From CAWIDU01 sp963835055 (GTDB lineage Bacteria; Patescibacteriota; Saccharimonadia; Saccharimonadales; UBA4665): 64,000 nucleotides of DNA. Location of the stretch: assembly GCA_963835055.1 (NCBI GenBank), contig CAWIDU010000001.1:620001-684000 (forward strand), read 5' to 3'. Below are positions 26,804 through 36,310 of the stretch, in pieces (position 1 is the first letter of the stretch; the number at the start of each line of letters is the position of its first letter). The notes under the pieces are model-generated. The model saw only the letters and a list, made by a program, of their open reading frames with translations. It had not been told where the DNA came from and ran no database searches. A program made the translations under genes and the position numbers.

Positions 26804-27457
26804 GATATTGACGGCCCGGGCAGCAACCAGCGCCACGGCCACCAAGGAAATAGTCGCCTGGACGAGCATCAACATTTTGGCCCGGCGGCTGAGCGGCATG
26901 GTATCAGTTGGGCTGAACGCCATGCCGTTGGTCGACGAAACGTAGAGGTAATCAATGAAGGTTGGCCGCCACTGCGGGTGTTTGTAACCCTCGTGTTGCT
27001 CTTGCGGAAATAGGAAGTCCTGTTCGTGCTTGGCGGCTTGCATGCGCTTGCCCGGGCCGCCACCGTCCATCTCCCAGTAGACAAGCCCAAAGATAATAAT
27101 ATTTGTTAGGTAAATATTGACCGCTGTCAGAATCAATTCGCGGCCATTGCTGATACGTCCGGCTTGCAACAAATGCCGAGCTACTTCGACCAAGGCGTAG
27201 CTATTGGCTACACCAGTCAGGATCAACAGCAGGAAAACATTGATGCGCCGACTGATTGACTGGAAAATCCGCTCCTTGGGCGTTGTGAACGACAACGATA
27301 CCAACAGCAAGGCTTCGATGGCCACCAATAGGTAGCGTGGCAACAGCGAGTAGCTGTCGGCCAGTAAAATTTGCAGCACGATGGCGCCGAGCATAGCAAC
27401 TTGAACGTGCCAAACCGGCTCATGAGGCAAGTTTTTGTTGCCCAGAAAAGTACTCAT
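26795..27457 (-). CDS. DUF1345-like membrane protein
   Basis: A 220-residue protein with about five helices. The C-terminal segment FIDYLYVSSTNGMAFSPTDT followed by PLSRRAKMLMLVQATISL matches the pattern of DUF1345, a family with a potassium-channel-like two-helix plus pore end. A TACAAT -10 box on the minus strand lies at 27473-27468, ten bases before the ATG. Function is unknown beyond possible ion conductance. Confidence 0.65.
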   Translation of the reverse strand: MSTFLGNKNLPHEPVWHVQVAMLGAIVLQILLADSYSLLPRYLLVAIEALLLVSLSFTTPKERIFQSISRRINVFLLLILTGVANSYALVEVARHLLQAGRISNGRELILTAVNIYLTNIIIFGLVYWEMDGGGPGKRMQAAKHEQDFLFPQEQHEGYKHPQWRPTFIDYLYVSSTNGMAFSPTDTMPLSRRAKMLMLVQATISLVAVALVAARAVNILG

Positions 27458-27510
27458 TACTTAACGTATTGTAAAGCATGCACTGGAAAATCGAAAAGAC
27501 CCGAGAACGA

Positions 27511-27544
27511 CAAAAAAAGAAGAGCCTTTTGACGGGCCCTTCTT
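27511..27544 (-). terminator. Intrinsic terminator after the DrrAB-type operon
   Basis: Minus-strand hairpin with arms 27534-27544 and 27517-27526 (one mismatch), followed by a run of T (27518 down to 27512). It ends transcripts coming from the ABC-2 exporter genes. About 125 bases separate it from the permease stop at 27672; this spacer also has a short inverted repeat TACGCC/GGCGTA. Confidence 0.7.
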
Positions 27545-27671
27545 CCGCGAGACCATTGCTGGAAACGCTTACTACCTTGCGGTAATAACCACCTCACGAT
27601 GGTAAGACTGAGTTTACGCCTACCATGGCGTAGCGTCAAGCGTAAAAAATACAGCAAAAAGTCTAGCTGAT

Positions 27672-28430
27672 TTACATCTGGATTCGGTCGAAACGATTGA
27701 CCGCGAACACTAGACAGAGCACAAAAGTTATCCCCATGACAATCAGGTCTTTGCCCAGACCGAAATGCGATTGCCCGGCGCCGGCCAGCAGTGTCCGCAA
27801 GGCGTCGACCATGTAGCTGACGGGATTAATAGTGCTGATAATTTTCAGGGCCTCAGGGATGTTGTTGAGCGGATAAAGCGCGCTCGACAGGAAGAATAAG
27901 GGCATCACCAGTAGGTTATTGATCCCCTGGAAGCCTTGGAAATCGTCGACCATCGAAGCGATGCCGGCACCGAAGCTGGTCAGCGCCAGGCTCATCAACA
28001 CCAAAACCAAGAAAGCCGGCGCCACGCCCCACCAGTCATGCGGCCGGAAGCCGAAAAGCGTCGCCACCACGAATACAATCAGGCCTTGCATGATTGAAAT
28101 AGTCGCTCCACCGAGGGCGCTGCCAATCAAAATCTTGACGCGCTTGACAGGCGTAACTAATAGCTCAGACAAGAAGCCGAAGCGCTTGTCTTGGAGGATG
28201 ATGATGCCCCAGAAAATGGCTGATAATAGGACGGTCTGAGTAATAATGCCTGGCACCAGGAATTGTAGGTAGTTGCCTTCGCCGGCCCGGCGATAAATGG
28301 CGCCAATGCCGTAACCTAGCGCCAACAATAGCAAAATCGGTTGCCCAAGGGTGCCTAGAATTCGTGAACCGCTGCGGCCATAACGACGGATTTGTCGCAG
28401 CCACAGGATATAGATAATCTCGAAATCCAT
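27672..28430 (-). CDS. ABC-2 type exporter permease (DrrB-like)
   Basis: A 252-residue membrane protein with six helices and the ABC-2 signature region GINNLLVMPLFFLSSALYPLNNIPE. The family exports drugs, lipids or polysaccharides. Gene follows the ATPase with a 4-base gap. Substrate unknown. Confidence 0.9.
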   Translation of the reverse strand: MDFEIIYILWLRQIRRYGRSGSRILGTLGQPILLLLALGYGIGAIYRRAGEGNYLQFLVPGIITQTVLLSAIFWGIIILQDKRFGFLSELLVTPVKRVKILIGSALGGATISIMQGLIVFVVATLFGFRPHDWWGVAPAFLVLVLMSLALTSFGAGIASMVDDFQGFQGINNLLVMPLFFLSSALYPLNNIPEALKIISTINPVSYMVDALRTLLAGAGQSHFGLGKDLIVMGITFVLCLVFAVNRFDRIQM

Positions 28431-28434
28431 CAGC

Positions 28435-29247
28435 CTACCTTAGCGCCTTATTACGACGAGCCATGCGAGCGTTTAGGCCATCATTACTGCCACTGGTTTC
28501 GGCTTCGTCGCGCAGCGTCTTGCCGGTTAATTGCAAGTAAGCCTCTTCCAGGCTCTTAGTCTTGGTCTGCTGACGGAGTTGCGCCGTCGTGCCCAGAGCA
28601 ACGATTTTGCCATGGTCAATAATGGCAATACGTTCCGCTACGGCTTCAGCTTCGTCCAAGTAGTGGGTGGTGAAGAAAATCGTCATGCCCTTGTCATGGC
28701 TCAACTTCTGGACATATTCCCAGAGTAAGTTACGGGTTTGGGTATCCAGGCCGAGTGTCGGCTCGTCTAGGAACAGTATTTTCGGCTCATGCAATAGGCC
28801 GCGGGCGATTTCTAAGCGCCGACGCATGCCGCCGGAGAAAGTTTTGATCATCGAATCCTTGCGATTCCATAGCTCGACTAACTCCAGTAACTCTTTGATA
28901 CGCTTGTGGCGGTTAGCTTTTGGTACGCGGTACATGATGGCGTGCAATTCCATGTTTTCATAAGCCGATAGTTCCTCGTCGAGACTGGGGTCTTGGAAAA
29001 CGATGCCGAATGTCGTTCGGGCGCTATCGCGCTCGTTGGCCACGTTATGCCCGGCCATACGCAGCTGGCCATCCGACGGCTGCAGCATGGTGGTCAGCAT
29101 CTTGATGGTCGTGCTCTTGCCGGCGCCATTCGGGCCCAGGAAAGCAAAGATTTCGCCGGCCTTAATCTCAAATGAAATACCATCAACGGCCACAAAGTCG
29201 CCATAACGCTTACTGACGTTTTCAGCCGAGATAATTGTTTCTGCCAT
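28435..29247 (-). CDS. ABC exporter ATPase (DrrA/CcmA-like)
   Basis: A 270-residue ATPase: Walker A GPNGAGKSTTIKML (about 39-52), Q-loop FGIVFQDPSLD, signature FSGGMRRRLEIARGL, Walker B ILFLDEPTLGLD, H-loop FTTHY. The C-terminal extension (KTLRDEAETSGSNDG and on) is typical of the DrrA class. First gene of the two-gene exporter operon. Confidence 0.94.
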   Translation of the reverse strand: MAETIISAENVSKRYGDFVAVDGISFEIKAGEIFAFLGPNGAGKSTTIKMLTTMLQPSDGQLRMAGHNVANERDSARTTFGIVFQDPSLDEELSAYENMELHAIMYRVPKANRHKRIKELLELVELWNRKDSMIKTFSGGMRRRLEIARGLLHEPKILFLDEPTLGLDTQTRNLLWEYVQKLSHDKGMTIFFTTHYLDEAEAVAERIAIIDHGKIVALGTTAQLRQQTKTKSLEEAYLQLTGKTLRDEAETSGSNDGLNARMARRNKALR

Positions 29248-29322
29248 TACTTACCTCTATTATAGCGCCAAAGCTATATTTTGTATACTATCTAGTTTAT
29301 AAAATGGCTGCTCGAGCTACGC

Positions 29323-29351
29323 TTGACAGTGACGACGCTAATCTGTATCGT
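29323..29351 (+). promoter_or_regulatory. Promoter of the substrate-binding protein gene
   Basis: TTGACA (29323-29328), a 17-base spacer and TATCGT (29346-29351), 39 bases before the ATG at 29391. A sigma-70-like promoter with a consensus -35 and a weak -10. Confidence 0.45.
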
Positions 29352-29390
29352 TCAAACTAAGATTAAGCATAAACAAAACGCCCAACTTCC

Positions 29391-31088
29391 ATGAATGATG
29401 AGCCAGCTCCTAACCCCTCGGCCGCTACCGAACCACAGCTACCGGCAAGCGGTAATGTAGTTCAGTCCAGTCAGACTTCAAGCCCAACTAGTAGCCCGCC
29501 GGCATCTCTAGCTCCAGCCCCGCCGCCTTCCGGTCCCATAACTCCTAAGCACTCCAGCCGGTTCAAGCAATGGCTAATGCTGGTCATGCTAATTGTGGTC
29601 GTCGTGGCTGTCGGCGGTGTGGTAGCCAGTCGCCTACTCAAAACTACCAGTACCAAAGCTCCGGTAGTCACCAAGAAGGATATTCCCCTACTTACTTACG
29701 GCGACACCAGCGGCGGCGAAGTGCCGCAGTACCCGGTCTCCTACCTTTATAATAATATAGACATCGAGATAGCGCTGCAGATGTTCGAGGGCCTGGTCGG
29801 CTATCAGGACCAAACCAAAATTGTGCCACTGTTAGCCACCAGCTGGTCGAACCCGAACGACACGACTTGGGTTTTCAACCTGCGCCATAATGTCAAATTC
29901 AACACTGGCCGCACTATGACGGCCGCGGATGTCAAATTTAGCCTGGACTACGCTGTGGCCCATCAAAACGACGATAATGGCAACTCGACTTTCTTCTTCG
30001 AGGCCAGCACCATCAAAAACGTTGACGCCACCGGCACCTACCAGGTCACCGTTACGACCAACGGTCCTGATCCGGTGTTATTGAACCGCCTCAGTTTCCT
30101 GGGCATTGTGGACTCCAAGGCGACACTCGGGGACTACAGCGCTGGTACCGGCCCGTACCATGTCAAAGTAGGCACTACCCCGACCGCCAGCTCGATCGAT
30201 CTCGCGGCCTCCAACAGCTACTGGGGTGGCCACGTTTATACCCGCGAAGTTAAAATTAGCCTACCCTCCGATACGACTAGCCTAGCTGCTGACGCCGCCG
30301 CTGGAAAATATAACCTATCTGGCTACTATGGCAGCAGCCAGGCCAGTACGATAAAGAATACCCAAAGCATTAACTTGTCTGAGCAAGGCCTAGAGTACCT
30401 TGGGCTTAACACTGAGCGTAGCGGATCACCACTGCAATCTTTAAGCGCCCGAGAAGCGGTGGCCTACGCGCTTAACGTCCCGGCCATTCTGAAAAGTGAC
30501 GGCAGCGCCGGCGAGCAAGCTAGTCAAATTGTGCCCACCCAGTTGCCTGGCCACAATCCGGCAATTTCCAATACGCCTTCTAACTTGGCGAAAGCCAAAC
30601 AGCTGCTGGCTTCGGCACCAAATGCTAGCGCGCCGCTGACTTTTGCCTACACCAGCGCTACTAGCACGCAAGTCGACGAGATTATCAGTGAGCTGAAAGC
30701 CGCCGGATTCAACGTCCAGCCGGTAGTAGTCAGCGATTTCAGCACCCTAATTAATGATACCTTGGCTGGACAATATGACATGTTCAAGGCCGGCGATAGT
30801 AGCGGTACCGTAGATGGCTTGGATCTCTTGAAAGATTTACTAGTCAACAATGGCTACTATGATAATTCGCAAATTGACAGCTTAATCACCCAGGCCGGCA
30901 CAACACTGAATACAGCTACCCGCATCAACGAAATGCAACAGATAGCCAGCATTGTTTCTAGCCAAAAACCAATTATTCCGCTCTACACCCAAACTCAAGT
31001 CTACGCTTTATCGAAACAATACGTCGCCAAGCCTGACCTGCCTGGTACGGCGGCTAGTATTTACTTCTGGAAAGTCTACCAGAACTAG
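29391..31088 (+). CDS. Extracellular peptide/solute-binding protein (SBP family 5), membrane-anchored
   Basis: A 565-residue DppA/OppA-like binding protein. A Pro/Ser-rich cytoplasmic start (about 1-55) precedes one membrane helix (LMLVMLIVVVVAVGGVVAS), so it is held by a signal anchor and not by a lipobox Cys, which is absent. The mature part has the family signature region WVFNLRHNVKFNTGRTMTAADVKFS. No permease or ATPase genes for a peptide importer lie nearby. In an organism with little amino-acid synthesis, a role in peptide capture is plausible. Confidence 0.88.
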   Translation: MNDEPAPNPSAATEPQLPASGNVVQSSQTSSPTSSPPASLAPAPPPSGPITPKHSSRFKQWLMLVMLIVVVVAVGGVVASRLLKTTSTKAPVVTKKDIPLLTYGDTSGGEVPQYPVSYLYNNIDIEIALQMFEGLVGYQDQTKIVPLLATSWSNPNDTTWVFNLRHNVKFNTGRTMTAADVKFSLDYAVAHQNDDNGNSTFFFEASTIKNVDATGTYQVTVTTNGPDPVLLNRLSFLGIVDSKATLGDYSAGTGPYHVKVGTTPTASSIDLAASNSYWGGHVYTREVKISLPSDTTSLAADAAAGKYNLSGYYGSSQASTIKNTQSINLSEQGLEYLGLNTERSGSPLQSLSAREAVAYALNVPAILKSDGSAGEQASQIVPTQLPGHNPAISNTPSNLAKAKQLLASAPNASAPLTFAYTSATSTQVDEIISELKAAGFNVQPVVVSDFSTLINDTLAGQYDMFKAGDSSGTVDGLDLLKDLLVNNGYYDNSQIDSLITQAGTTLNTATRINEMQQIASIVSSQKPIIPLYTQTQVYALSKQYVAKPDLPGTAASIYFWKVYQN

Positions 31089-32506
31089 TCCGTTGCCTGG
31101 ATGACCGGCAGACTGATCGTGAAAGTACTGCCCGCGCCTTCGGCGCTCTGGACGGTTATTTCACCACCGTGCTGCTCAGTAATTAGTTTGGAAATGTACA
31201 GTCCGATGCCGGTACCTTCGTAGTCGTATCTCAACAAATCAGTCCCACGGTGGAACTTGGTGAAAAGGTGCGGAATTTCGTCGGCTTTGATACCTGGCCC
31301 GGTATCCCGGACACTGATTTGCAGCAGTTTGCCGTCGTCCTTGGCAATTAGGGCGATATTACCTCCGTTCGGCGTGAACTTGTAAGCGTTATCCAACAAG
31401 TTCCACAGGGCGCTGCGGAAATGTGGTTTACTCAACTTGACCAATGCATCAGTCTCGATATTGGTTTGGAAAATCTGGTGCTTCTGCTCGGCCAGCTTAG
31501 AGAACTCGTCAGCGATACCATGCAACAGAGGTGATATTTTCATTGGCTCTAAGCGCATGACGTTCTGACCAGCTTCAATCGTCGAAATCGTCAGCACGTC
31601 CTCGGCGAAACCTTTCAGCCGAATCACGTTGACGCCGATCGGATCCAATGCTTCACGGACATTGCGAGCCAGCTCCAAATGCTGAAGCGTATCAACGTAG
31701 CCTTCGATGATTGTCAACGGTGTCCGCAAGTTATGCGACGTGATCATCATGAACTCGTTTTTCATGGTATCAGCTTCCTTTAGCTTGGCAATGTTATCTT
31801 TCAGTGAGCTGGCCATGGCATCGACAGCGCTGGCCAGGTCGCCAATTTCGTCCTTGCGCCGTAGCAAGATGGCTTGATTGAGGTCGCCCTGGCTGATTCT
31901 GAGCGCCAAGCGGCTGACCTTGGCCACCGGCTGAAGAAACAGGCCATTAATCAGCAGGTACCAGACCAGCAGCGAGACTAATAGAATAATCAGACTGACG
32001 ATAACTATCGAGGTCACGGTGGAGTGGATATTTCGGTTGACGCTTTCGTAGGAGATGCTATAAATCACGTCGTAGCGGTGAATGCCGTAAGTCTCAACAT
32101 AGGGCTGGATAATAGTTGTCAAATTTCCTCCACGGTCATGCATGTAGGAAGGATACAAGCTATCAATGGCGTCAGCACTAGCTGCCAGGTGATCACTGGG
32201 ATTGGTGGTGAAAACTTGCTTGCCGGTGGTGTCAATGATCTCGACTTGGCTGATATCGGGGTCGAGTTCGGTGAAGTTGTTGACGGCCTGCTGAAGATTG
32301 AGCGTCCCGGAGTTTTGATACAACTCAAAAGCGCTGCCAATCGGCTGCGTGGCCAAGGCGGCAAACGACTTCGACTCGTTGACTAGGTCGGCGCGCAGCG
32401 TTTTGCTGTTCTGGCGGACGATAATCAGGGTGATGGCTGTGAAGACAACCCCTAAAAGCACGATTAGCAATAACAAAAACCTTAGTCGCAGGCTAAACCG
32501 CTTCAC
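31085..32506 (-). CDS. Membrane sensor histidine kinase with external sensor and HAMP
   Basis: A 473-residue kinase. Helix 1 (about 10-30), an extracytoplasmic sensor domain of about 130 residues, helix 2 (about 165-190), HAMP (190-243), then phosphoacceptor MMITSHNLRTPLTIIEG with His258, N box LLDNAYKFTPN, G1 VRDTGPGI and G2 YEGTGIGLYISKL. The phosphoacceptor box has HNLRTP where HELRTP is usual. No response regulator gene is adjacent. Convergent with the binding-protein gene, overlapping by 4 bases. Confidence 0.92.
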   Translation of the reverse strand: MKRFSLRLRFLLLLIVLLGVVFTAITLIIVRQNSKTLRADLVNESKSFAALATQPIGSAFELYQNSGTLNLQQAVNNFTELDPDISQVEIIDTTGKQVFTTNPSDHLAASADAIDSLYPSYMHDRGGNLTTIIQPYVETYGIHRYDVIYSISYESVNRNIHSTVTSIVIVSLIILLVSLLVWYLLINGLFLQPVAKVSRLALRISQGDLNQAILLRRKDEIGDLASAVDAMASSLKDNIAKLKEADTMKNEFMMITSHNLRTPLTIIEGYVDTLQHLELARNVREALDPIGVNVIRLKGFAEDVLTISTIEAGQNVMRLEPMKISPLLHGIADEFSKLAEQKHQIFQTNIETDALVKLSKPHFRSALWNLLDNAYKFTPNGGNIALIAKDDGKLLQISVRDTGPGIKADEIPHLFTKFHRGTDLLRYDYEGTGIGLYISKLITEQHGGEITVQSAEGAGSTFTISLPVIQATD

Positions 32507-32588
32507 AACTTGGCTAACTCAGGCATTAAGTGATTCCGCTTATACTTAAATACTGGTGCGGAAGACTGTTTTTGTCAATCAGTAAGGC

Positions 32589-32990
32589 TTACTTGGGCTG
32601 CAACATTGACACTCGATTACCCTCGGTGTCGATACATGATATATACAGTCCGACACCCGGAATGTCATCCGGCTGGCCGGGATTTTGCATACCGCCAACA
32701 ATCTTGCCGCCAGCTTGTTCAACCTTTTTCATAGCCGCCTGAATATCTTTCACGGCGATCGTTACTCCAGGAACCTGATCCTGCTTAGTTCGCTTGAATA
32801 AGCCACCATTAATATGTCCAGGCTCGGTCGGCCTATGAGTTTTCTCGTCAGTTTCGGAAGTATTAACGGTCACATAGCCGCCCATCTCCGGACCCATCTC
32901 TGTTGGCTGCCAGCCGAATGCCTCGGCATAAAACTTGGCCGCTCGCTTGCTATCCTCGTAAGGCAGCTCAAAGTGCACAACTGGATCCAT
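32589..32990 (-). CDS. VOC-family (glyoxalase-like) protein
   Basis: A 133-residue protein with two beta-alpha-beta-beta-beta modules of the vicinal oxygen chelate fold: VVHFELPYEDSKRAAKFYAEAFGW at the start and TIAVKDIQAAMKKVEQAGGKI in the second half, ending with DTEGNRVSMLQ. Strong AGGAGG Shine-Dalgarno before ATG 32990. The family includes glyoxalases and resistance proteins, so the substrate cannot be assigned. Confidence 0.85.
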   Translation of the reverse strand: MDPVVHFELPYEDSKRAAKFYAEAFGWQPTEMGPEMGGYVTVNTSETDEKTHRPTEPGHINGGLFKRTKQDQVPGVTIAVKDIQAAMKKVEQAGGKIVGGMQNPGQPDDIPGVGLYISCIDTEGNRVSMLQPK

Positions 32991-33036
32991 AAAACCTCCT
33001 TAATTACACTATCAGTGTAGCAGAGACAGCCAATGG

Positions 33037-33042
33037 TATAAT
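33037..33042 (+). promoter_or_regulatory. -10 element of the nitroreductase-like operon
   Basis: TATAAT at 33037-33042, with extended TGg just before it. The first in-frame ATG is at 33055, giving a leader of only a few bases. Confidence 0.45.
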
Positions 33043-33054
33043 CCTACTAAAGCT

Positions 33055-34095
33055 ATGGAATCCACGATGGATAAAAATACAAATCTTGCCGAACTGCTGG
33101 AGCTTGCTAATCGTTACCCGTCGCCGCATAACGGCCAGCCGATCGAATTGCAGCAACGCGACGACCGCAACTTCGACATTTATTTCCAGAAAGAAAGAGG
33201 TTTGCGGGCTGCCGAAGTGTCGTATCTCTTCAGCTATGTCACGATGGGCGTTTTCATCTGCCACCTGTCGCTTTGCGCCAAGGCCCTGGGCCACGAATTT
33301 AGCTATAAGCTGAGCTTGCCGCCGCTGAAGTCGCTGAAAAGTGAAGGCTTGGCGCTGTTTGCCACGTGCCGGATTGAGTTTTCCAAAAGGCCGGTTGACC
33401 AAAAGCTGCTCGAAACGCTGCGCTTCAGACAGACCTCCAGGAAAAAGTATTCCCAGGGAGTGGATGACGAGCTGTCGGAGATAATGATTAAGATTGCCGC
33501 CCGTCAGCACTTACTGCTTATCAAAATGAACCGGCCAGACACCCACCAGGCCGTTTGGCTGAATCAGCGTGCCGTGTTTGACGATATGTTCGATGATGCC
33601 GTGCGTAAAGAGCTTGACCACTGGTTGCGCTACAGCGAAGAAGAAAAAGAAACTAAAAAAGATGGCTTAGCCTACGATTGCATGGAGATAAACGGCCGTG
33701 CCATGAAGTTCATCGTGAAGCACTACAAAGTCCTGCACGCGCCGATTATCAGTCAGCTCCTCAAACAGTACTACCTGAGAACCATGAAGGACAACAGTGA
33801 CGCCTACTACTTGCTGACGCCATTTGGCACCGAACAGGAAGCTTTTGAGGTTGGCGTGGCGGTTATGCAGATCTGGGAAGCTGTGGCTGCCAGGCGCTCT
33901 TATCTGCATCCGTTCGGCACGATTATGAGTAATGTTGCTGCTCACAATGATTTTCTTAAATTGGCTCGAATTGAGCACGAAGATGTCCACAAAAACTTTC
34001 TGGTCTTCATCTATCGGGCCGGTAAATCCGAAAAGCCTAATCAAAGTATGCGTATTCCGGTTTCCGAGCATCTCCTAAGGAGCAGAAATGTTTGA
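33055..34095 (+). CDS. Nitroreductase-superfamily protein (Acg-like)
   Basis: A 346-residue protein. The beginning, LANRYPSPHNGQPIELQ, matches the FMN-phosphate loop of nitroreductases, FRQTSRKKYSQG a middle Arg-rich loop, and ARRSYLHPFGTIMSN the late conserved segment. It is longer than the 200-residue catalytic nitroreductases and resembles the Acg/two-domain type, so flavin binding or storage are as likely as reduction. ATG 33064 is an alternative start. It overlaps the following PaaK-like gene by 8 bases, implying coupled translation and joint function. Confidence 0.7.
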   Translation: MESTMDKNTNLAELLELANRYPSPHNGQPIELQQRDDRNFDIYFQKERGLRAAEVSYLFSYVTMGVFICHLSLCAKALGHEFSYKLSLPPLKSLKSEGLALFATCRIEFSKRPVDQKLLETLRFRQTSRKKYSQGVDDELSEIMIKIAARQHLLLIKMNRPDTHQAVWLNQRAVFDDMFDDAVRKELDHWLRYSEEEKETKKDGLAYDCMEINGRAMKFIVKHYKVLHAPIISQLLKQYYLRTMKDNSDAYYLLTPFGTEQEAFEVGVAVMQIWEAVAARRSYLHPFGTIMSNVAAHNDFLKLARIEHEDVHKNFLVFIYRAGKSEKPNQSMRIPVSEHLLRSRNV

Positions 34096-35621
34096 CCGCC
34101 TGTACACTTCTTTTGTAGCTACTTTAGATCGTATTATCTGGACGATTGATTTCGGGCCATCGATACACAAGCTTTTCCTGGCACCGCAAGTCGGTAATTT
34201 CCGGGTGTCCCTCGGCAAAATCCGAGCTGTGCGGGTTTATCGCTATGCCCTCAAACGGGTGCCGGCCTATCGAGACTATATGTCACACCACAAGTATGAA
34301 GGGCCACGCATTACAATTGCAGGAGCCAGCCTACGCGATGTGCCGGAAATCGACAAAGCCTCTTACATTAAGAAATACTATTTAACTGAAAAATTAACGG
34401 ATGGCATACTACCAAAAGCCGGCGTGATGCTCGATGAATCATCGGGCAGTAGCGGCAAACCGACTAGCTGGGCACGGGGCGCCAAAGAACGCCGCTTCAC
34501 CCGTAGGATTATACAAGTGGCCTTTAAGCGACTGATCGAAGACCAGAACGTCATCGTCATCAACACCTTTGCCATGGGCGCCTGGTCGACGGGCTTCAAT
34601 ACTTCGCTCAGCTTGCTGGAAATCAGTCGCGTCAAATCTACTGGGCCGGACCTTACTAAAGCCATTGATACGTTGCTCGAACTTGGCCCGCACTTCCATT
34701 ACGTTATCACGGGCTACCCACCGTTTCTGAAACAAATCGCCGACGACACGCGGGTGGACTGGAAAAAATATAATGTCTCGGCCATTTACGGTGGCGAGGG
34801 CATCAGCGAGCCGATGCGCAAGTCCCTACTGAAAGTTTTCAAAGAAGTGGTCGGCTCCTATGGTGCTTCTGACCTGGAGATCAATATCGCCCACGAGACC
34901 GACTTTACGATCGCTTTGCGCCAGGCGCTGATTGAAGATGAAAGCTTGCGCCAAGCTTTGCTTAAACAAAACCGGGGTATTATACCCATGATTTTCCAGT
35001 ACAATCCGTATGATTATTTATTTGAAACCAATGATAAGGGCGAACTTTTAGTGACCATTTGTCGTTTGCAAAACTTGAGTCCGCGCATTCGCTATAACAT
35101 CCACGATCTCGGCCATCCCGAAGATTTCTACGCTTTCAAGAAGAAGCTCAGGGCCCTGGGCCGGCGCGACCTGCTGAAGCTAGTTGAATTCGATTTCGGA
35201 GTTTTGTTCTACTACGGCCGCAGTGATTTGTCAGTTGATTACTACGGCGGCGTCGTGGGACCGGAAGAAATTCGCCAAATTATCAACGCTAGCGAGCATT
35301 ACAAGAAAAAAGGTCGCAAATTTTCGTTTGATCAGCTATGAAGACAAAGGTCATCAAAAGCATTTGTTATTTGCCCTAGAATTAGTGCCCGGAGCCCATG
35401 TCGACGCCAAAGAGAAGCAGAAGCTACTAGATATCATCATCGAACAGCTATTCGTACTCAATCTGGATTTCAAAGCCGGCTACGAAATGGCTAACCATAA
35501 GCCGGAGTTACGGATTTACAAGCCCGGCGAAGACATCTTCGACGCCAGCCATCTCAAAGTCAAAAATGATTATGTCTGGAATATCGACTACGACCGCGCG
35601 AAAGCCGAAAAACTAGTCTAA
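34088..35621 (+). pseudogene. PaaK-like adenylate-forming enzyme, one frameshift
   Basis: Resembles the phenylacetate-CoA ligase/coenzyme F390 synthetase group of the ANL superfamily. The AMP-binding P-loop is DESSGSSGKPTSWARG (about residues 117-132), followed by YGGEGISEPMRKSL and SYGASDLEINIA. The first frame ends at 35341. An extra T in the TTTT at 35319-35322 explains it: removing one T continues the reading as RKFRLISYEDKGHQ and on to the stop at 35619-35621, giving about 510 residues with the C-terminal lid domain. The single homopolymer indel may be a consensus error. The gene is translationally coupled to the nitroreductase-like gene; the substrate acid is unknown. Confidence 0.75.
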
Positions 35622-35622
35622 A

Positions 35623-35649
35623 TTGGCTGAGCATGCCGGTCAGGAACCT
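35623..35649 (+). repeat. Diverged copy of the att-region repeat
   Basis: ATTGGCTGAGCAT, two bases, CGGTC, two bases, GAACC: the same spaced pattern recurs at 37025-37051, next to the candidate left end of the integrated element. 23 of 27 positions agree. It lies directly after the PaaK-like stop and marks the left edge of the AT-rich TfoX/ArsR/AHSA1 cassette. Confidence 0.5.
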
Positions 35650-35981
35650 TTTCGGTCTTTGTTCTGATGATTAAAATTTAAAGCCTTATCGAGCCATGAA
35701 TGAAAGTCACTCTGTTTTTGTAACTTTACACTACTGACAAATACCCAACCTTTGGCAATTCGGCCGTTTTGGATCATTGGGCGACAACCTTCAGTCAGGA
35801 GGGCCTCATCATAATCCTTGGCGCTTAGTTTGTATAGTACTTCATCGGCCTTTACGCAAACGCATAACTTACCGTTCACCATAAAACCAAGTGAACCAAA
35901 CATTGGCTTCTCCAAGAAATTGTCGCGTGCCAATGCTTCACGAATTCTGTCCACCATCTGTAAGTCATGAGCCATAGTCAC
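35640..35981 (-). CDS. TfoX N-terminal domain protein
   Basis: A 113-residue protein of the TfoX/Sxy N-terminal family: MFGSLGFMVNGKLCVCV is the signature, with GWVFVSS near the end. In proteobacteria TfoX regulates competence, but small single-domain versions like this are widespread and uncharacterised. Starts at ATG 35981 or 35975. Last gene of the operon with the ArsR and AHSA1 genes. Confidence 0.85.
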   Translation of the reverse strand: MTMAHDLQMVDRIREALARDNFLEKPMFGSLGFMVNGKLCVCVKADEVLYKLSAKDYDEALLTEGCRPMIQNGRIAKGWVFVSSVKLQKQSDFHSWLDKALNFNHQNKDRKGS

Positions 35982-35996
35982 TCCTATTCTAGCTTT

Positions 35997-36308
35997 TTAT
36001 TTATCTACGAAGTTGCGTAGGGCTTCCAGCCTGGTGTCCCATTTAGACTCAAGATCTGCAATGAATGTGCTTGCCGCTTTAAGTGAGGCAGGTTCAAGAG
36101 CTATGGTAGTGGTTCTGCCCGAAGGCTGCAGCTTAATTAGATTGGCATCAGCGAGTACTTGCAAATGTTTTCTGGCTCCTTGCCTGGTTAAGCCAAGATC
36201 TTGTGACACCTTGCTAAGCGTGAACATTGATCCTTTGCTCAGCCTGTCAATTATCTCAAGCCTGATTGGGTCCCCTAAGGCTTTGAATGTTTCAGACACC
36301 ATAATCAT
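35997..36308 (-). CDS. ArsR-family HTH regulator
   Basis: A 103-residue winged-helix regulator: ETFKALGDPIRLEIIDRLS at the start and LGLTRQGARKHLQVLADANL as the recognition helix region. No metal-binding Cys pair is present, as in the ArsR-like regulators that pair with AHSA1/SRPBCC proteins. I choose ATG 36308 (or 36302), three bases after the upstream stop, because an earlier start would overlap that gene by 43 bases. The pair with the next entry is a common conserved arrangement. Confidence 0.88.
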   Translation of the reverse strand: MIMVSETFKALGDPIRLEIIDRLSKGSMFTLSKVSQDLGLTRQGARKHLQVLADANLIKLQPSGRTTTIALEPASLKAASTFIADLESKWDTRLEALRNFVDK

Positions 36309-36310
36309 GG

